DNA of 64,000 nucleotides from Comamonas kerstersii (GTDB lineage Bacteria > Pseudomonadota > Gammaproteobacteria > Burkholderiales > Burkholderiaceae_C). Location: NCBI RefSeq assembly GCF_008801935.1, contig NZ_VZOT01000014.1, positions 1-64,000 of the forward strand. Reading direction: 5' to 3'. The notes under the pieces are model-generated. The model had not been told where the DNA came from. It saw only the letters and a list, made by a program, of their open reading frames with translations, and did not search any database. Position numbers and translations under genes: made by a program. Positions 17,814 to 27,496 of this stretch are shown piece by piece (position 1 is the stretch's first letter; each line of letters starts with the position of its first letter).

Positions 17814-18179
17814 TTAGAACTGCAGGCCCGCTTCACGAGCGGCTTCTGCCAAAGCCTTCACACGGCCATGGTATGCAAAACCGGCGCGGTCGAAAGCCAC
17901 TTTCTCAACGCCAGCTGCCTTAGCCTTTTCAGCAATACGCTTGCCGATCAGTGCGGCTGCAGCCACGTTGCCACCCTTGCCAGCGGCGCCCAGTTGTGCG
18001 CGCACTTCGGCTTCTGCAGTAGAAGCAGTAGCCAGCACCTTGGTGCCGTCTTCGGAGAAAACGCTGGCGTAGATGTGGAGGTTCGTACGGTTCACGCTCA
18101 GACGTGCCACGCCTTGCTGTGCAATGCGGATACGTGTTTGGCGTGCACGACGCAGACGCTGCTCTTTCTTGGTCAACAT
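17814..18179 (-). CDS. rplR: 50S ribosomal protein L18
   Basis: A 121-residue 5S rRNA-binding protein. It begins [20 protein letters not shown] and has the conserved C-terminal ending [20 protein letters not shown] then [11 protein letters not shown]. With L5 it anchors 5S rRNA in the central protuberance. It is 11 bases downstream of rplF. Confidence 0.98.
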   Translation of the reverse strand: MLTKKEQRLRRARQTRIRIAQQGVARLSVNRTNLHIYASVFSEDGTKVLATASTAEAEVRAQLGAAGKGGNVAAAALIGKRIAEKAKAAGVEKVAFDRAGFAYHGRVKALAEAAREAGLQF

Positions 18180-18190
18180 ATTGCAGCTCC

Positions 18191-18724
18191 TTACTTCTTC
18201 TTGGTCTCTTTGATCACGACCTTCTCATCCGAGTAACGGATGCCCTTACCCTTGTAGGGCTCTGGGGGACGAACGGCACGGATCTCAGCGGCCAGCTGAC
18301 CCACCACTTGGCGGTCAGCACCCTTGATCACGACTTCAGTAGGCGTGGGGGTAGTGATGGTGATGCCCTGAGGAGCTTCAAAGTGCACGGGGTGCGAGAA
18401 GCCCACATTCAGGTTCAGCTTGCTGCCCTGCACAGCGGCCTTGTAACCAACGCCGATCAGGCTCAGCTTCTTTTCGAAGCCTTCGGTCACGCCCTTCACC
18501 ATGTTGTTGACCAGCTGGCGGAAAGTACCGGCCAGAGCGTCAGCTTCACGGGAATCGTTAGCGGGGGCAAACGACAGCTTGCCTTCGTTGTTGCTGATGG
18601 TCACCAGGGCGTTCAGAGCTTGGGACAGTTCGCCGCCCTTGCCCTTGACCTTGATGGAGTCAGCAGTGATAGACACATCCACGCCAGCGGGGATGGTCAC
18701 ATTTGCTTTAGCTACGCGAGACAT
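18191..18724 (-). CDS. rplF: 50S ribosomal protein L6
   Basis: A 177-residue protein made of two alike L6 domains. It starts [19 protein letters not shown] and has the C-terminal signature [17 protein letters not shown]. It lies near the sarcin-ricin loop and the factor-binding centre. It ends in a lysine-rich tail (KETKKK). Confidence 0.98.
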   Translation of the reverse strand: MSRVAKANVTIPAGVDVSITADSIKVKGKGGELSQALNALVTISNNEGKLSFAPANDSREADALAGTFRQLVNNMVKGVTEGFEKKLSLIGVGYKAAVQGSKLNLNVGFSHPVHFEAPQGITITTPTPTEVVIKGADRQVVGQLAAEIRAVRPPEPYKGKGIRYSDEKVVIKETKKK

Positions 18725-18749
18725 TTCAGTATTTCTCCTTCAATGTCCG

Positions 18750-19145
18750 TTAGGCCACATAGCACAGCACTTCGCCACCAACACCGGTAGCACGCGCCTT
18801 GCGATCGGTCATCACACCCTTAGGTGTAGTAACAATGGCCACACCCAAGCCGTTTTGGACTTGAGGAATTGCGTTACAGCCCTTGTACACGCGCAGGCCA
18901 GGACGGCTTACACGCTCGATGCGCTCGATCACGCCACGACCGGCGTAGTACTTCAGGGTAATAACGAGTTCAGATTTGCCGCCTTCAGTTTTGACTTCAA
19001 AACCGTCGATATAGCCCTCGTCCTTCAGCACTTGTGCGATGGCAACCTTCACCTTAGAGGAAGGAGCCGACACGGTGGCCTTAGACACCAGTTGGGCGTT
19101 GCGAATACGGGTCAGCAAGTCGGCGATAGGATCACTCATGCTCAT
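18750..19145 (-). CDS. rpsH: 30S ribosomal protein S8
   Basis: A 131-residue primary rRNA-binding protein ([20 protein letters not shown] and the C-terminal [20 protein letters not shown]). In E. coli S8 also represses spc translation at rplE; no matching target was established here. ATG 19145 is used; a second in-frame ATG lies two codons on. Confidence 0.98.
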   Translation of the reverse strand: MSMSDPIADLLTRIRNAQLVSKATVSAPSSKVKVAIAQVLKDEGYIDGFEVKTEGGKSELVITLKYYAGRGVIERIERVSRPGLRVYKGCNAIPQVQNGLGVAIVTTPKGVMTDRKARATGVGGEVLCYVA

Positions 19146-19165
19146 CTTGTATCTCTCCTGCTTGC

Positions 19166-19471
19166 TTACCAGCTAGCCTTGGTCACACCGGGGATGTCAC
19201 CAGCAAAGGCCAGTTCACGGATCTTGGCGCGGCCCAGACCGAATTGACGGAATGTGCCACGTGGACGACCAGTGATTTCGCAACGGTTACGTTGGCGAGT
19301 AGGGTTGGCGTTGCGAGGCAACTTCTGCAGACCCAGACGGGCTGCATCACGTTCTTCGTCGGTGCGCTTTGCGTCGCCGGCGATTGCCTTCAGTTCTGCG
19401 TACTTGGCAGCGTACTTAGCTGCCAGCTTTTCGCGCTTCAGTTCGCGCTCGATCAAAGCTTTCTTAGCCAT
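19166..19471 (-). CDS. rpsN: 30S ribosomal protein S14 (zinc-independent form)
   Basis: A 101-residue protein, [20 protein letters not shown] to the C-terminal [10 protein letters not shown]. It is the long, cysteine-poor form without the zinc ribbon, in contrast to the zinc-type L36 in the same block. It binds 16S rRNA in the 30S head late in assembly. ATG 19471 is the family start; 18 upstream in-frame codons are ignored. Confidence 0.97.
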   Translation of the reverse strand: MAKKALIERELKREKLAAKYAAKYAELKAIAGDAKRTDEERDAARLGLQKLPRNANPTRQRNRCEITGRPRGTFRQFGLGRAKIRELAFAGDIPGVTKASW

Positions 19472-19479
19472 GCGCCACC

Positions 19480-20019
19480 TCAGTTCTTGAAGGGGAATTT
19501 GAACGCTGCGAGCAGTGCCTTGCACTCGTCGTCAGTCTTGGCGGTCGTTGTGATGCTGATATTCAGACCACGCAGAGCATCCACCTTGTCGTATTCGATT
19601 TCGGGGAAAATGATCTGTTCTTTTACGCCAACGTTGTAGTTGCCGCGACCGTCGAACGAACGACCAGAGATACCACGGAAGTCACGCACGCGAGGCAGAG
19701 CGATCGTCACGAAGCGGTCCAGGAATTCGTACATGCGAACACCGCGCAGGGTCACCATGCAACCGATAGCCTGGCCTTCGCGGATCTTGAAACCAGCGAT
19801 AGCCTTCTTGGCCTTGGTCACCACGGGCTTTTGACCAGCAATCTTGGTCAGGTCAGCCACAGCGTTGTCCAACACCTTCTTGTCGGCCACTGCCTCACCC
19901 ACACCCATGTTCAGGGTGATCTTGGTCAGACGGGGCACTTCCATGACGGATTGGTAGCCGAACTTTTCTTTCAGTTCAGCCGCGATCTTTTCGCGATAGA
20001 GTTTTTGCAGTCGTGCCAT
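19480..20019 (-). CDS. rplE: 50S ribosomal protein L5
   Basis: A 179-residue 5S rRNA-binding protein. Family blocks seen are [40 protein letters not shown] and the closing [16 protein letters not shown]. It contacts the P-site tRNA through its loop. It lies 10 bases after rplX and 8 bases before rpsN. Confidence 0.98.
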   Translation of the reverse strand: MARLQKLYREKIAAELKEKFGYQSVMEVPRLTKITLNMGVGEAVADKKVLDNAVADLTKIAGQKPVVTKAKKAIAGFKIREGQAIGCMVTLRGVRMYEFLDRFVTIALPRVRDFRGISGRSFDGRGNYNVGVKEQIIFPEIEYDKVDALRGLNISITTTAKTDDECKALLAAFKFPFKN

Positions 20020-20029
20020 GTGTTACTCC

Positions 20030-20350
20030 TTAGGCGGCCTTGATTTCAGCGCCATTGGACTTGAACACGCGAACACGTGTGCCGTCGGCGTTCACCTTGA
20101 TGCCCACGCGATCGGCCTTGCCTGTCGCTGCGTTGAAGATAGCCACGTTGGATTGGTGGATAGGCATAGCCTTTTCCACGATGCCGCCAGTGGTGCCCTT
20201 CATGGGGTTTGGCTTCACGTGCTTCTTCACCAGGTTGATACCTTCGATCACCAGGTGAGAGTCATCCTTACGCGCAGTAACGATGCCACGCTTACCCTTG
20301 TCACGGCCAGTCAGCACGATGACTTCGTCGCCCTTGCGAATCTTGTTCAT
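20030..20350 (-). CDS. rplX: 50S ribosomal protein L24
   Basis: A 106-residue assembly-initiator protein with an N-terminal KOW motif ([20 protein letters not shown], residues 3-22) and the [20 protein letters not shown] block. It binds the 5' end of 23S rRNA. It is second in the spc unit, 10 bases after rplN. Confidence 0.98.
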   Translation of the reverse strand: MNKIRKGDEVIVLTGRDKGKRGIVTARKDDSHLVIEGINLVKKHVKPNPMKGTTGGIVEKAMPIHQSNVAIFNAATGKADRVGIKVNADGTRVRVFKSNGAEIKAA

Positions 20351-20360
20351 TGCGCTTCCT

Positions 20361-20729
20361 TTAGATAACTTCAGGTGCCAGGGACACGATCTTCATGAAC
20401 TTTTCAGTACGCAGTTCACGTGTCACAGGGCCAAAAATACGTGTGCCGATAGGCTCGAGCTTGGCGTTGAGCAGCACAGCGGCGTTGGTGTCGAACTTTA
20501 CCAGGGAGCCGTCTGCACGACGGATACCCTTGGCAGTGCGAACCACCACAGCACTGTAAACATCGCCCTTCTTGACGCGACCACGGGGGGCCGCCTCTTT
20601 GATGCTCACTTTGATGATGTCACCAACGCTCGCGTAGCGACGATGAGAACCGCCCAGTACCTTAATGCACTGAACAGACTTCGCGCCCGTGTTGTCGGCA
20701 ACCTCTAAACGAGATTCTGTTTGGATCAT
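20361..20729 (-). CDS. rplN: 50S ribosomal protein L14
   Basis: A 122-residue protein starting [20 protein letters not shown], with the L14 signature block near residues 60-85. It binds 23S rRNA and forms bridges with 16S rRNA. It is the first gene of the ribosomal unit in this window. No rpsQ or S10-operon gene lies upstream, and a sigma70-like promoter sits 168-196 bases ahead of it. Confidence 0.98.
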   Translation of the reverse strand: MIQTESRLEVADNTGAKSVQCIKVLGGSHRRYASVGDIIKVSIKEAAPRGRVKKGDVYSAVVVRTAKGIRRADGSLVKFDTNAAVLLNAKLEPIGTRIFGPVTRELRTEKFMKIVSLAPEVI

Positions 20730-20896
20730 TTCAATATTCCCAACTTGCTCCAGCAGACCCGGACAGCCCCAGAGAACTTCTCAAGGGCTGACTTAAGACA
20801 GCCGGTCAGTCTTGGGCCCGTCGTCCACCTCCCGGACCATTCCGAAAGGCTTCCCGCTGGGCAGAAACTTTCACGCTTTAATACGTGAAGCAGGCA

Positions 20897-20925
20897 ATTG
20901 TCGCAAGAAATTCCTTGCATGTCAA
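20897..20925 (-). promoter_or_regulatory. Sigma70-type promoter for the spc ribosomal unit
   Basis: On the minus strand TTGACA (20925-20920), a 17-base spacer and GACAAT (20902-20897) form a strong promoter facing rplN. Transcription should begin near 20890, leaving a leader of about 160 bases with a TTCACG/CGTGAA stem near its start. No other promoter of comparable quality was noticed in the ribosomal block. Confidence 0.7.
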
Positions 20926-20990
20926 CCGCTTAGACCATGAAAACCGCAGCATCCACAGGGAATGCCATTCCGTCTTAAGTGCTTACAAAA

Positions 20991-21097
20991 AGGATAGCTA
21001 ATAGCGCTTGCTAGATATTGATTTCAAATAAGTTTTTATCTGAAATCCACAAAAATAAAGCGCTGGCAGCTTCTTTTTCAGGAGCTATCCAGCGCTT
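20991..21097. repeat. Palindromic repeat copy, large form (between spc unit and glpD)
   Basis: GGATAGCTAATAGCGCTTG at the left is matched by AAGCGCTGGCAGCTTC and again by GAGCTATCCAGCGCTT at the right. The centre holds an inner stem GATTTCA with TGAAATC (21020-21047) around TTTTTATC. It fills most of the space between the glpD stop codon and the ribosomal promoter. Confidence 0.75.
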
Positions 21098-21121
21098 CAT
21101 CATGCAACTTCCGTGCCCAAA

Positions 21122-22723
21122 TTACTTCTTGGGCGACAGGGTGTATTGTTGTGCCAGGGCCAAAAAGTCCGCCAGCTTGACATCAGCACCGGGCAGCTCC
21201 TGAGCCAGAATGTCGGCCACGCGCGGCGCTACGGCAGCGGCCTGGCGCGCATCCAGGAACAGCAGGCGGCAGCGGCGGGCCAGCACGTCTTCCACGGTGC
21301 GGGCGTATTCGTAGCGCGCCGCAAAGCGGACCATGGCCTCTGACAGACCATCGACCAGCCACTGGTCTGCACCCTTGAGTACGCGCACGGCTTCGGCCTC
21401 TGTGCCGTAGATGTGCTCACCCTGGGCCGCATTCATGCGGTGCTTGACCTGCGCTGGTTGGGGTGCACCCACCAGCGGCATCTTGACGGTAACGCCACCG
21501 GCACGTGCGGGCAGGAGCTTTTGCTCAAAGCATTCCTTGAGCACGTCTTCGGCCATGGCGCGGTAGGTGGTCCACTTGCCGCCGGTCACGGTGACGAGGC
21601 CGGACTTGCTGGTCATCACCGTGTGCTCGCGGCTGATCTTCTTGGTGTTCTCGCCATCATCGTCCTGTGGCTTGACCAGCGGACGCATACCCACCCAGAT
21701 GCTGCGCACATCGGCGCGGGTCGGACGGCGGCACAGGTAGTTACCTGCTTCCTTGAGGATGAATTCGATTTCCTGCTCGAAGGCTTCGGGCTCACGCGCC
21801 AGGTCGTGGCGGGGGGTGTCGGTCGTGCCCAGAATGACCTTGCCCAGCCATGGCACGGCAAACAGCACGCGGCCATCGGCGGTCTTGGGCACCAGCAGGG
21901 CGTGGTCGGTCGGCAGGAATTCGCGGTCCACCACCACGTGCACGCCCTGGCTGGGCGCGACCATGGGCTTGACGGGCTTGCCCAGCATTTCGGCGTCCTG
22001 CTGACGGAACAGGTCCACCCAGGGGCCTGTTGCGTTGACCACACACTTGGCATGCACTTCGTAGCGAGTGCCGGTTTCTGCGTCTTCACAGACCACGCCC
22101 GACACCTTGCCATCCGTGTGCAGCAACTCCTTGGCGGGGCAGTAGTTCACCAGCAGAGCGCCCTTGGCGGCGGCCGTACGGGCCAGCGCCAGCGCCAGGC
22201 GTGCATCGTCGAACTGACCGTCCCAGTACTTCACGCCACCCTTGAGGTGGTCGGTACGCACGGTGGGCAGCAGGCGCAGGGTCTTGTCCTTGCTCAGAAA
22301 TTCGGTGCGTCCCAACCCATCCTTGCCTGCCAGCGCGTCATACATCTTCAGACCGGCGCCGTAGAAGGGCGTGTCCAGCAGCCTGTACGAGGGCATAACG
22401 AATGGCAGAGGTTGCGCCAGGTGGGGCGCATTGTTCAGCAGCGTGGTGCGCTCGTGCAGCGCTTCGCGCACCAGCGAGATATTGCCCTGTGCCAGATAGC
22501 GCACGCCGCCATGCACCAGTTTGGTGGCACGCGAGGATGTACCCTTGGCAAAGTCGTGCGACTCCAGCAGACAGACCTTGAAGCCTCGCGCCACGGCATC
22601 TACTGCAGTACCCAGACCGGTGGCACCGCCGCCAATAATCAGCAAATCGTAGGTTTCTGGCTGAGCCAAGCGTGCCAGCAGCTCGGCACGGTCAGTGGTC
22701 AGGGGCGTAGAAGCAATCGTCAT
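21122..22723 (-). CDS. glpD: Aerobic glycerol-3-phosphate dehydrogenase
   Basis: A 533-residue FAD enzyme that oxidises glycerol-3-phosphate to dihydroxyacetone phosphate and passes electrons to quinone at the inner membrane. The FAD-binding motif is YDLLIIGGGATGLGTAVDA near the N-terminus, and the family blocks HGGVRYLAQGNISLVREAL and TVTGGKWTTYRAMAEDVL are present. It is divergent from glpR with a 199-base control region between. It supplies the second step after GlpK. Confidence 0.97.
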   Translation of the reverse strand: MTIASTPLTTDRAELLARLAQPETYDLLIIGGGATGLGTAVDAVARGFKVCLLESHDFAKGTSSRATKLVHGGVRYLAQGNISLVREALHERTTLLNNAPHLAQPLPFVMPSYRLLDTPFYGAGLKMYDALAGKDGLGRTEFLSKDKTLRLLPTVRTDHLKGGVKYWDGQFDDARLALALARTAAAKGALLVNYCPAKELLHTDGKVSGVVCEDAETGTRYEVHAKCVVNATGPWVDLFRQQDAEMLGKPVKPMVAPSQGVHVVVDREFLPTDHALLVPKTADGRVLFAVPWLGKVILGTTDTPRHDLAREPEAFEQEIEFILKEAGNYLCRRPTRADVRSIWVGMRPLVKPQDDDGENTKKISREHTVMTSKSGLVTVTGGKWTTYRAMAEDVLKECFEQKLLPARAGGVTVKMPLVGAPQPAQVKHRMNAAQGEHIYGTEAEAVRVLKGADQWLVDGLSEAMVRFAARYEYARTVEDVLARRCRLLFLDARQAAAVAPRVADILAQELPGADVKLADFLALAQQYTLSPKK

Positions 22724-22830
22724 GGCGCTACAAAACTGGGCAAAGGGGCTGAAGGGTAATCAAAAAAACGGCCGTACCAGCGTCAGCCACACACCGATAC
22801 TGTGCATTCATGCCATATTGTCATGCTTTC

Positions 22831-22915
22831 TGTTCGTTTGTGATTGGTTTTTTTCGATTTCCGGCGTTTCATGTTCGGTTTTACGATCGCAACGTCGCTT
22901 TTTCGTTCATCTTTG
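22831..22915. promoter_or_regulatory. Candidate GlpR operator region between glpD and glpR
   Basis: The divergent intergenic region carries repeated TGTTCG or TTTCGTT elements (TGTTCGTTT at 22831, TTTTCGATTT near 22851, ATGTTCGG at 22871, TTTCGTTCAT near 22901). TGTTCG is the half-site of the E. coli GlpR operator. An AT-rich tract lies at 22846-22860. Direct sequence observation; the assignment is by analogy. Confidence 0.45.
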
Positions 22916-22922
22916 TTCTACC

Positions 22923-23693
22923 GTGATCAGCAATAACAATCCCCGCCAGCTGCGGCTGCTGGAAGAAGTCCGTAACCAACAATCTGCCACGGTGGAACAA
23001 CTGGCGGAAACGCTGGGCGTGACGCTGCAGACCGTGCGCCGTGACGTGCAAAAGCTCGCGGCCTCGGGCCTGCTGGTGCGCTTTCACGGTGGTGTGCGCG
23101 TGCCCAGTGCCACGGTAGAAAATCTCGCGCACACGCGCCGTGAAACGCTCAATGCCGAAGGCAAGGCACGCATTGCCAAGGCCGTGGCTCAGGCGGTACC
23201 CAATGGCTGTTCACTGATTCTGAACATCGGCACCACCACCGAAGCCATTGCCAAAGCCCTGCTGCACCACCGCGGCCTGCGCGTGATTACCAACAACCTG
23301 AACGTGGCAGCCATTCTGAGCAGCAATGCCGAGTGTGAAGTCATCGTCGCTGGCGGTGTGGTGCGCACACGTGACCGCGGCATCATCGGCGAGACGGCCG
23401 TGGACTTCATGCGCCAGTTCAAGGTGGACATTGCCCTGATTGGCATTTCTGCCATTGAAGCCGACGGCACGCTGCGCGACTACGACCTGCGCGAGGTGAA
23501 AGTGGCCCAGACCATCATCGAGCAGTCGCGCGAAGTGTGGCTGGCTGCCGACCACAGCAAATTCCACCGCCAGGCCATGGTGGAACTCGCCAGCCTGAGC
23601 CAGATTGACCGGTTGTTTACCGATACCCCGCCGCCCAAGCCTTTTGACCGGCTGCTGGAAGATGCCGAAGTGCAGTGCGTGGTGGCGCAATGA
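22923..23693 (+). CDS. glpR: DeoR-family repressor of glycerol-3-phosphate metabolism
   Basis: A 256-residue DeoR protein. The N-terminal helix-turn-helix (RQLRLLEEVRNQQSATVEQL and AETLGVTLQTVRRDVQKLAA) precedes a sugar-phosphate-binding DeoRC domain (NIGTTTEAIAKALL, VDIALIGISAIEADGTLRDY). GTG 22923 is chosen because family members begin just before NNNPRQ; an ATG far upstream would add a non-conserved hydrophobic stretch. The flanking glpD and glpK genes identify it as GlpR, which is released by glycerol-3-phosphate. Confidence 0.93.
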   Translation: MISNNNPRQLRLLEEVRNQQSATVEQLAETLGVTLQTVRRDVQKLAASGLLVRFHGGVRVPSATVENLAHTRRETLNAEGKARIAKAVAQAVPNGCSLILNIGTTTEAIAKALLHHRGLRVITNNLNVAAILSSNAECEVIVAGGVVRTRDRGIIGETAVDFMRQFKVDIALIGISAIEADGTLRDYDLREVKVAQTIIEQSREVWLAADHSKFHRQAMVELASLSQIDRLFTDTPPPKPFDRLLEDAEVQCVVAQ

Positions 23694-24151
23694 GCAGCTT
23701 TACCATCCGCACAGCCCAGCCTGAGGATGCACCCGCCCTGGCCCGGCTGCTGCAAAGCATTGGCTGGTTTGCCAGTTTTGAGACTGGCTGCCCCGAAGAC
23801 CATGCCGCAGCCATCGCCCCGCTGCTGAAGCCTTGTGAGCGCCAGCTGCAGCTGCTGGCTGTGGACGCACAAGGCCAGGTGCTCGGCTACTGCGCCACCC
23901 ACTGGCTGCCTACGGCCATCCTGCAGCGCATGGACGCCTATGTGAGCGAGCTGTTTGTGCATGCATCGGCACGCGGCATGGGGGTGGGCGCCAAACTGCT
24001 GGATCAGGCCGTGGCTGCTGCACGCGAGAAGGGCTGCAGCCGCATCTGGCTGGTGAACAATCGAGACCGAGATTCCTACCTCCGGGGTTTTTATGCCCGG
24101 CAGGGCTGGCAGGAGCAGCCGCAAGCGGCGCGCTTTGTGCTGCCCCTGTGA
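23690..24151 (+). CDS. GNAT-family N-acetyltransferase
   Basis: A 153-residue GNAT protein ([20 protein letters not shown]; acetyl-CoA-binding region [20 protein letters not shown], then [20 protein letters not shown]). Its ATG overlaps the glpR stop codon as ATGA, and glpK follows 16 bases on, so it is translationally coupled inside the glycerol operon. Acceptor substrate unknown; the position suggests control of, or response to, glycerol metabolism. Confidence 0.9.
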   Translation: MSSFTIRTAQPEDAPALARLLQSIGWFASFETGCPEDHAAAIAPLLKPCERQLQLLAVDAQGQVLGYCATHWLPTAILQRMDAYVSELFVHASARGMGVGAKLLDQAVAAAREKGCSRIWLVNNRDRDSYLRGFYARQGWQEQPQAARFVLPL

Positions 24152-24167
24152 CTTGCACCTACTGCTT

Positions 24168-25664
24168 ATGACCACCTATTTGCTCGCCTTGGACCAAGGC
24201 ACTTCCAGCTCCCGCTCCATTGTGTTTGACGCACAGGGCCGCATCGTGGCCTCGGCACAGCAGGAACTCCCGCAGATCTACCCCCGCCCCGGCTGGGTGG
24301 AGCATGATCCGCGCGAGATCTGGCGCACACAGCTGAGCACCGCCCGTGAAGCGCTGACCAAGGCTGGCCTGAAGGCCAGCGATATCCGCTCCGTAGGCAT
24401 TACCAACCAGCGTGAAACCACCATCGTCTGGAACCGCGCCACCGGCACGCCGATTCACCACGGCATCGTCTGGCAGGACCGCCGCGCCGAGCCCACCTGC
24501 CAGCAGCTGCGCGAAGCCGGACACAGCGACGCCATCCTGCAAAAGACCGGCCTGCGCATTGATGCCTACTTCTCCGGCACCAAGCTCAAGTGGCTGCTGG
24601 ACCACAGCCCCGGCGCCCGCGCTGCGGCCGAGCGCGGCGAGCTGGCCTTTGGCACGGTGGACAGCTGGCTGATCTGGCAGCTCACCGGCGGCAAGCGCCA
24701 TGTGACCGATGTGTCCAACGCCAGCCGCACCATGCTGTTTAACGTGCACACCAACCAGTGGGATGCCGACCTGCTGGCCCTGCTGGACATTCCCGCCAGC
24801 CTGATGCCTGAAGTGCTGCCCTCCGCTGCCGACTACGGCCACACGGCAGAAGACGTGCTGGGCGGCGCCATCCACATTGGCGGTGTGGCGGGCGACCAGC
24901 AAAGTGCGCTGTTCGGTCAGGCCTGCTTCAGCGCCGGCATGGCCAAGAACACCTACGGCACGGGCTGCTTCATGCTGATGCACACGGGCCAGCAGTTCCA
25001 GCCCTCAGCCAACGGCCTGCTGACCACCAGTGCCGCCCAGCCCAGCGGCACGCCCCAGTTTGCGCTGGAAGGCAGCGTGTTTGTGGGCGGTGCCGTCGTG
25101 CAGTGGCTGCGCGACGGGCTGCGCGCCATTGAGCACAGCGGCCAGGTGCAGCAGCTGGCGGAAAGCGTGCCCGACTCCGGCGGCGTCATGCTGGTGCCCG
25201 CCTTTACCGGCCTGGGCGCGCCCTACTGGGATGCCGATGCACGCGGCTCCATCACGGGCCTGACACGCGGCACCACGCTGGCCCACATTGCCCGCGCTGC
25301 GCTGGAATCTATTGCCTACCAGAGCGCTGCCCTGCTGCTGGCCATGAGCCGCGATGCCGTGGCCAACGGCGGCGCAGCCGTGAGTGAGCTGCGTGTGGAC
25401 GGCGGGGCCTGTGTGAACAACTTGCTGATGCAGTTCCAGGCCGATCTGCTGGGCATTCCCGTGGTGCGCCCCGCCTGCGTGGAAACCACGGCCCTGGGCG
25501 CGGCCTATCTGGCGGGTTTATCGTCGAATGTGTACCAGAGCACGGAAGAACTCTCGCAGCTGTGGAAGGCCGAGCGCCGCTTTGTACCCACCATGGACAA
25601 GGCCCGCGCCGATGAGCTGATGGCACGCTGGGAGCGCGCCGTGCGCCAGACCACTGCCCAGTAA
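24168..25664 (+). CDS. glpK: Glycerol kinase
   Basis: A 498-residue FGGY-family kinase making glycerol-3-phosphate from glycerol and ATP. Blocks seen include [52 protein letters not shown] and the ATP-binding region [11 protein letters not shown]. The start at ATG 24168 matches the family ([11 protein letters not shown]). No glycerol facilitator gene lies in this cluster. A palindromic repeat follows it. Confidence 0.97.
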   Translation: MTTYLLALDQGTSSSRSIVFDAQGRIVASAQQELPQIYPRPGWVEHDPREIWRTQLSTAREALTKAGLKASDIRSVGITNQRETTIVWNRATGTPIHHGIVWQDRRAEPTCQQLREAGHSDAILQKTGLRIDAYFSGTKLKWLLDHSPGARAAAERGELAFGTVDSWLIWQLTGGKRHVTDVSNASRTMLFNVHTNQWDADLLALLDIPASLMPEVLPSAADYGHTAEDVLGGAIHIGGVAGDQQSALFGQACFSAGMAKNTYGTGCFMLMHTGQQFQPSANGLLTTSAAQPSGTPQFALEGSVFVGGAVVQWLRDGLRAIEHSGQVQQLAESVPDSGGVMLVPAFTGLGAPYWDADARGSITGLTRGTTLAHIARAALESIAYQSAALLLAMSRDAVANGGAAVSELRVDGGACVNNLLMQFQADLLGIPVVRPACVETTALGAAYLAGLSSNVYQSTEELSQLWKAERRFVPTMDKARADELMARWERAVRQTTAQ

Positions 25665-25687
25665 GCCCTGTAACCACTACACAAAAA

Positions 25688-25767
25688 AGAGCTGCTAGCG
25701 CTGACGCAATGGACTTTTCAAAGCAAAAAGTATTTGAAAACCAAGCAATACAGGCACTGGCAGCTCT
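25688..25767. repeat. Palindromic repeat copy (between glpK and proC)
   Basis: AGAGCTGCTAGCGCT at the left faces CACTGGCAGCTCT at the right, 80 bases overall. The element ends 21 bases before the proC start codon. Confidence 0.7.
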
Positions 25768-25788
25768 TGTTTTTTAGAAAGCACTGAT

Positions 25789-26613
25789 ATGAGCCAGACA
25801 TCTTCTACACGGATTGCCTTTATCGGCGGCGGCAATATGGCCAGCGCCATCATCGGCGGGCTGATTGCACGCGGCCTGCCTGCGGCGCAGATCACCGTGG
25901 TCGAACCTTTTGAAGCCGCGCGCACTGCGCTGAAGGCCAAGTTCGGCATTGATGCCCTGCCCGCTGCCAGCGATGCGCTGGCTGGCGTGGATCTGGTGGT
26001 CTGGGCCGTCAAGCCCCAGACCTTCAAGGACGCGGCAGCGCCCGTAGCGGCCTACACCACCAATGCCCTGCACCTGAGCGTGGCCGCTGGCATTACCACC
26101 GACAGCATTGCCCTGTGGCTGGGCTCGGGCCGCATCGTGCGCGCCATGCCCAACACCCCTGCCCTGGTGGGCAAGGGCATGACGGGCCTGTTTGCACGCG
26201 CAGAAGTGAACGCCGAAGGCAAGGCGCTGATCGAGCGCGTCATCGGCACCACCGGTCAGTTTGTGTGGGTGGATGCGGAAGACAAGCTGGATGCCGTCAC
26301 AGCCCTGTCTGGCTCCGGCCCCGCCTATGTCTTTCTGTTCCTGGAAGCCATGACCCAGGCGGGTGTGGACATGGGCCTGAGCGCCGAGCAGGCCTACCAG
26401 CTGGCGGTAGCGACCTTTCAGGGCGCATCGGAACTGGCTGCACGTTCGGAGGAGCCCGCCTCCGTGCTGCGCGAGCGCGTCACCAGCAAAGGCGGCACCA
26501 CCTATGCAGCCCTCACCCACATGCAGGCGAATCAGGTTCCCGAGCACTTTATCGCTGCCATGCGCAAGGCCGAGACCCGAGCCAAGGAGCTGGCCGCAGA
26601 ATTTGGCAAATAA
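25789..26613 (+). CDS. proC: Pyrroline-5-carboxylate reductase
   Basis: A 274-residue NAD(P)H enzyme, the last step of proline synthesis. The Rossmann motif IAFIGGGNMASAIIGG is at the N-terminus, and the C-terminal signature covers SGSGPAYVFLFLEAM and VTSKGGTTYAALTHM. Complete and single-copy here; it is separated from glpK by a palindromic repeat and ends in a hairpin terminator. Confidence 0.97.
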   Translation: MSQTSSTRIAFIGGGNMASAIIGGLIARGLPAAQITVVEPFEAARTALKAKFGIDALPAASDALAGVDLVVWAVKPQTFKDAAAPVAAYTTNALHLSVAAGITTDSIALWLGSGRIVRAMPNTPALVGKGMTGLFARAEVNAEGKALIERVIGTTGQFVWVDAEDKLDAVTALSGSGPAYVFLFLEAMTQAGVDMGLSAEQAYQLAVATFQGASELAARSEEPASVLRERVTSKGGTTYAALTHMQANQVPEHFIAAMRKAETRAKELAAEFGK

Positions 26614-26631
26614 GCCGCACTGCACCACCAA

Positions 26632-26660
26632 AACCAAGGGGCCACGAGGGCCCCTTGTTG
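26632..26660. terminator. Hairpin terminator between proC and the DUF1269 gene
   Basis: CAAGGGGCC pairs with GGCCCCTTG around a 5-base loop. On the minus strand it is followed by GTTTTGG and on the plus strand by TTGC, so it can serve both convergent genes, better on the minus side. Confidence 0.7.
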
Positions 26661-26679
26661 CATGCATGGCAGCGGCGTT

Positions 26680-27306
26680 TTACGACTTGCTGCTGATGCG
26701 CGCTTTCAGGTGTGCGGCAGAGGCCTTGACCTCGTTTTTCCAGTCCTCCACCTTGTGCTCCCACTTGTCCAGATGCTGCAGTCGCAGCGCACGCACGGCG
26801 GCCTGGGCCGCAACGTCATGGGCTTCTTTTTGTGCACGCACTTCCGCCTGCACAGCCTCCAGCGGACGGCGCAGCAAAGTGGCTTCCAGCTGTTTGGCAA
26901 TGGCATCCACCGCTGCCACATCGGCTTCATCCACCTGGGCAATCAGGGCGGTGCTGCCCTGAGGAATCACGGTGCCAATCTGATCCACCACGCTGGCGCG
27001 GTCTTCCGCACGGTCCAGCGCCACGGCGTCACCAAACACCGCGCCATACACGCCGCCCAGCAAAATACCCAGCGGGCCTGCCAGCATGCCCACCAGGGCA
27101 CCAATCAGCGTGCCGTTCAGGGCCACACGGGCTACGGCACCATCCGAGGCCTGGTCCTGAATGTTCAGCATGCCCTGCGCATCGCGCTGCACCACCACAG
27201 CGTTGTGCAGCTTCAGCTGCGGGCCCACGGCATTCTTCAGGAGTGACAGCGCCTCAAAGGCGCGGCTTTCTTCGGCAAAGCTCAGTACGACAACGTTTTG
27301 GTCCAT
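26680..27306 (-). CDS. DUF1269 family membrane protein
   Basis: A 208-residue protein. The middle carries a glycine-rich hydrophobic segment (GTLIGALVGMLAGPLGILLG, about residues 66-90) characteristic of DUF1269, flanked by soluble domains, and the C-terminus is helical and charged (RLQHLDKWEHKVEDWKNEVK). Family function is unknown. A partial FNR/ANR-like site lies about 125 bases upstream, so oxygen-dependent control is possible. Confidence 0.82.
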   Translation of the reverse strand: MDQNVVVLSFAEESRAFEALSLLKNAVGPQLKLHNAVVVQRDAQGMLNIQDQASDGAVARVALNGTLIGALVGMLAGPLGILLGGVYGAVFGDAVALDRAEDRASVVDQIGTVIPQGSTALIAQVDEADVAAVDAIAKQLEATLLRRPLEAVQAEVRAQKEAHDVAAQAAVRALRLQHLDKWEHKVEDWKNEVKASAAHLKARISSKS

Positions 27307-27427
27307 GGCAAGTTCCTTGATTGCAATCCGGCGAAAGGGCTAGCAGCCCCACAACTTGAACAGTGTGCATACAGCATGCCTGCACAACTGCCAGAAAATG
27401 CCGCATTCGTGACAAAAAGCGACACGC

Positions 27428-27445
27428 TTCTGGATCTAAGTCAAG
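27428..27445 (-). promoter_or_regulatory. Weak FNR/ANR-like box upstream of the DUF1269 gene
   Basis: On the minus strand the sequence reads TTGACTTAGATCCA. The consensus is TTGAT-N4-ATCAA; two positions differ. It is 122-139 bases from the start codon. Low-confidence match by eye only. Confidence 0.3.
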
Positions 27446-27496
27446 CCGCGCGCAGATGACATGCCCTCCGCACGGCCTCACAAGGTCTGACGAGGC

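Noticed and set aside
20730-20990. A small gene or rpsQ in the leader of rplN
   Set aside because: A 64-residue frame exists there but shows no S17 or other ribosomal motif; the stretch is better explained as promoter plus leader.
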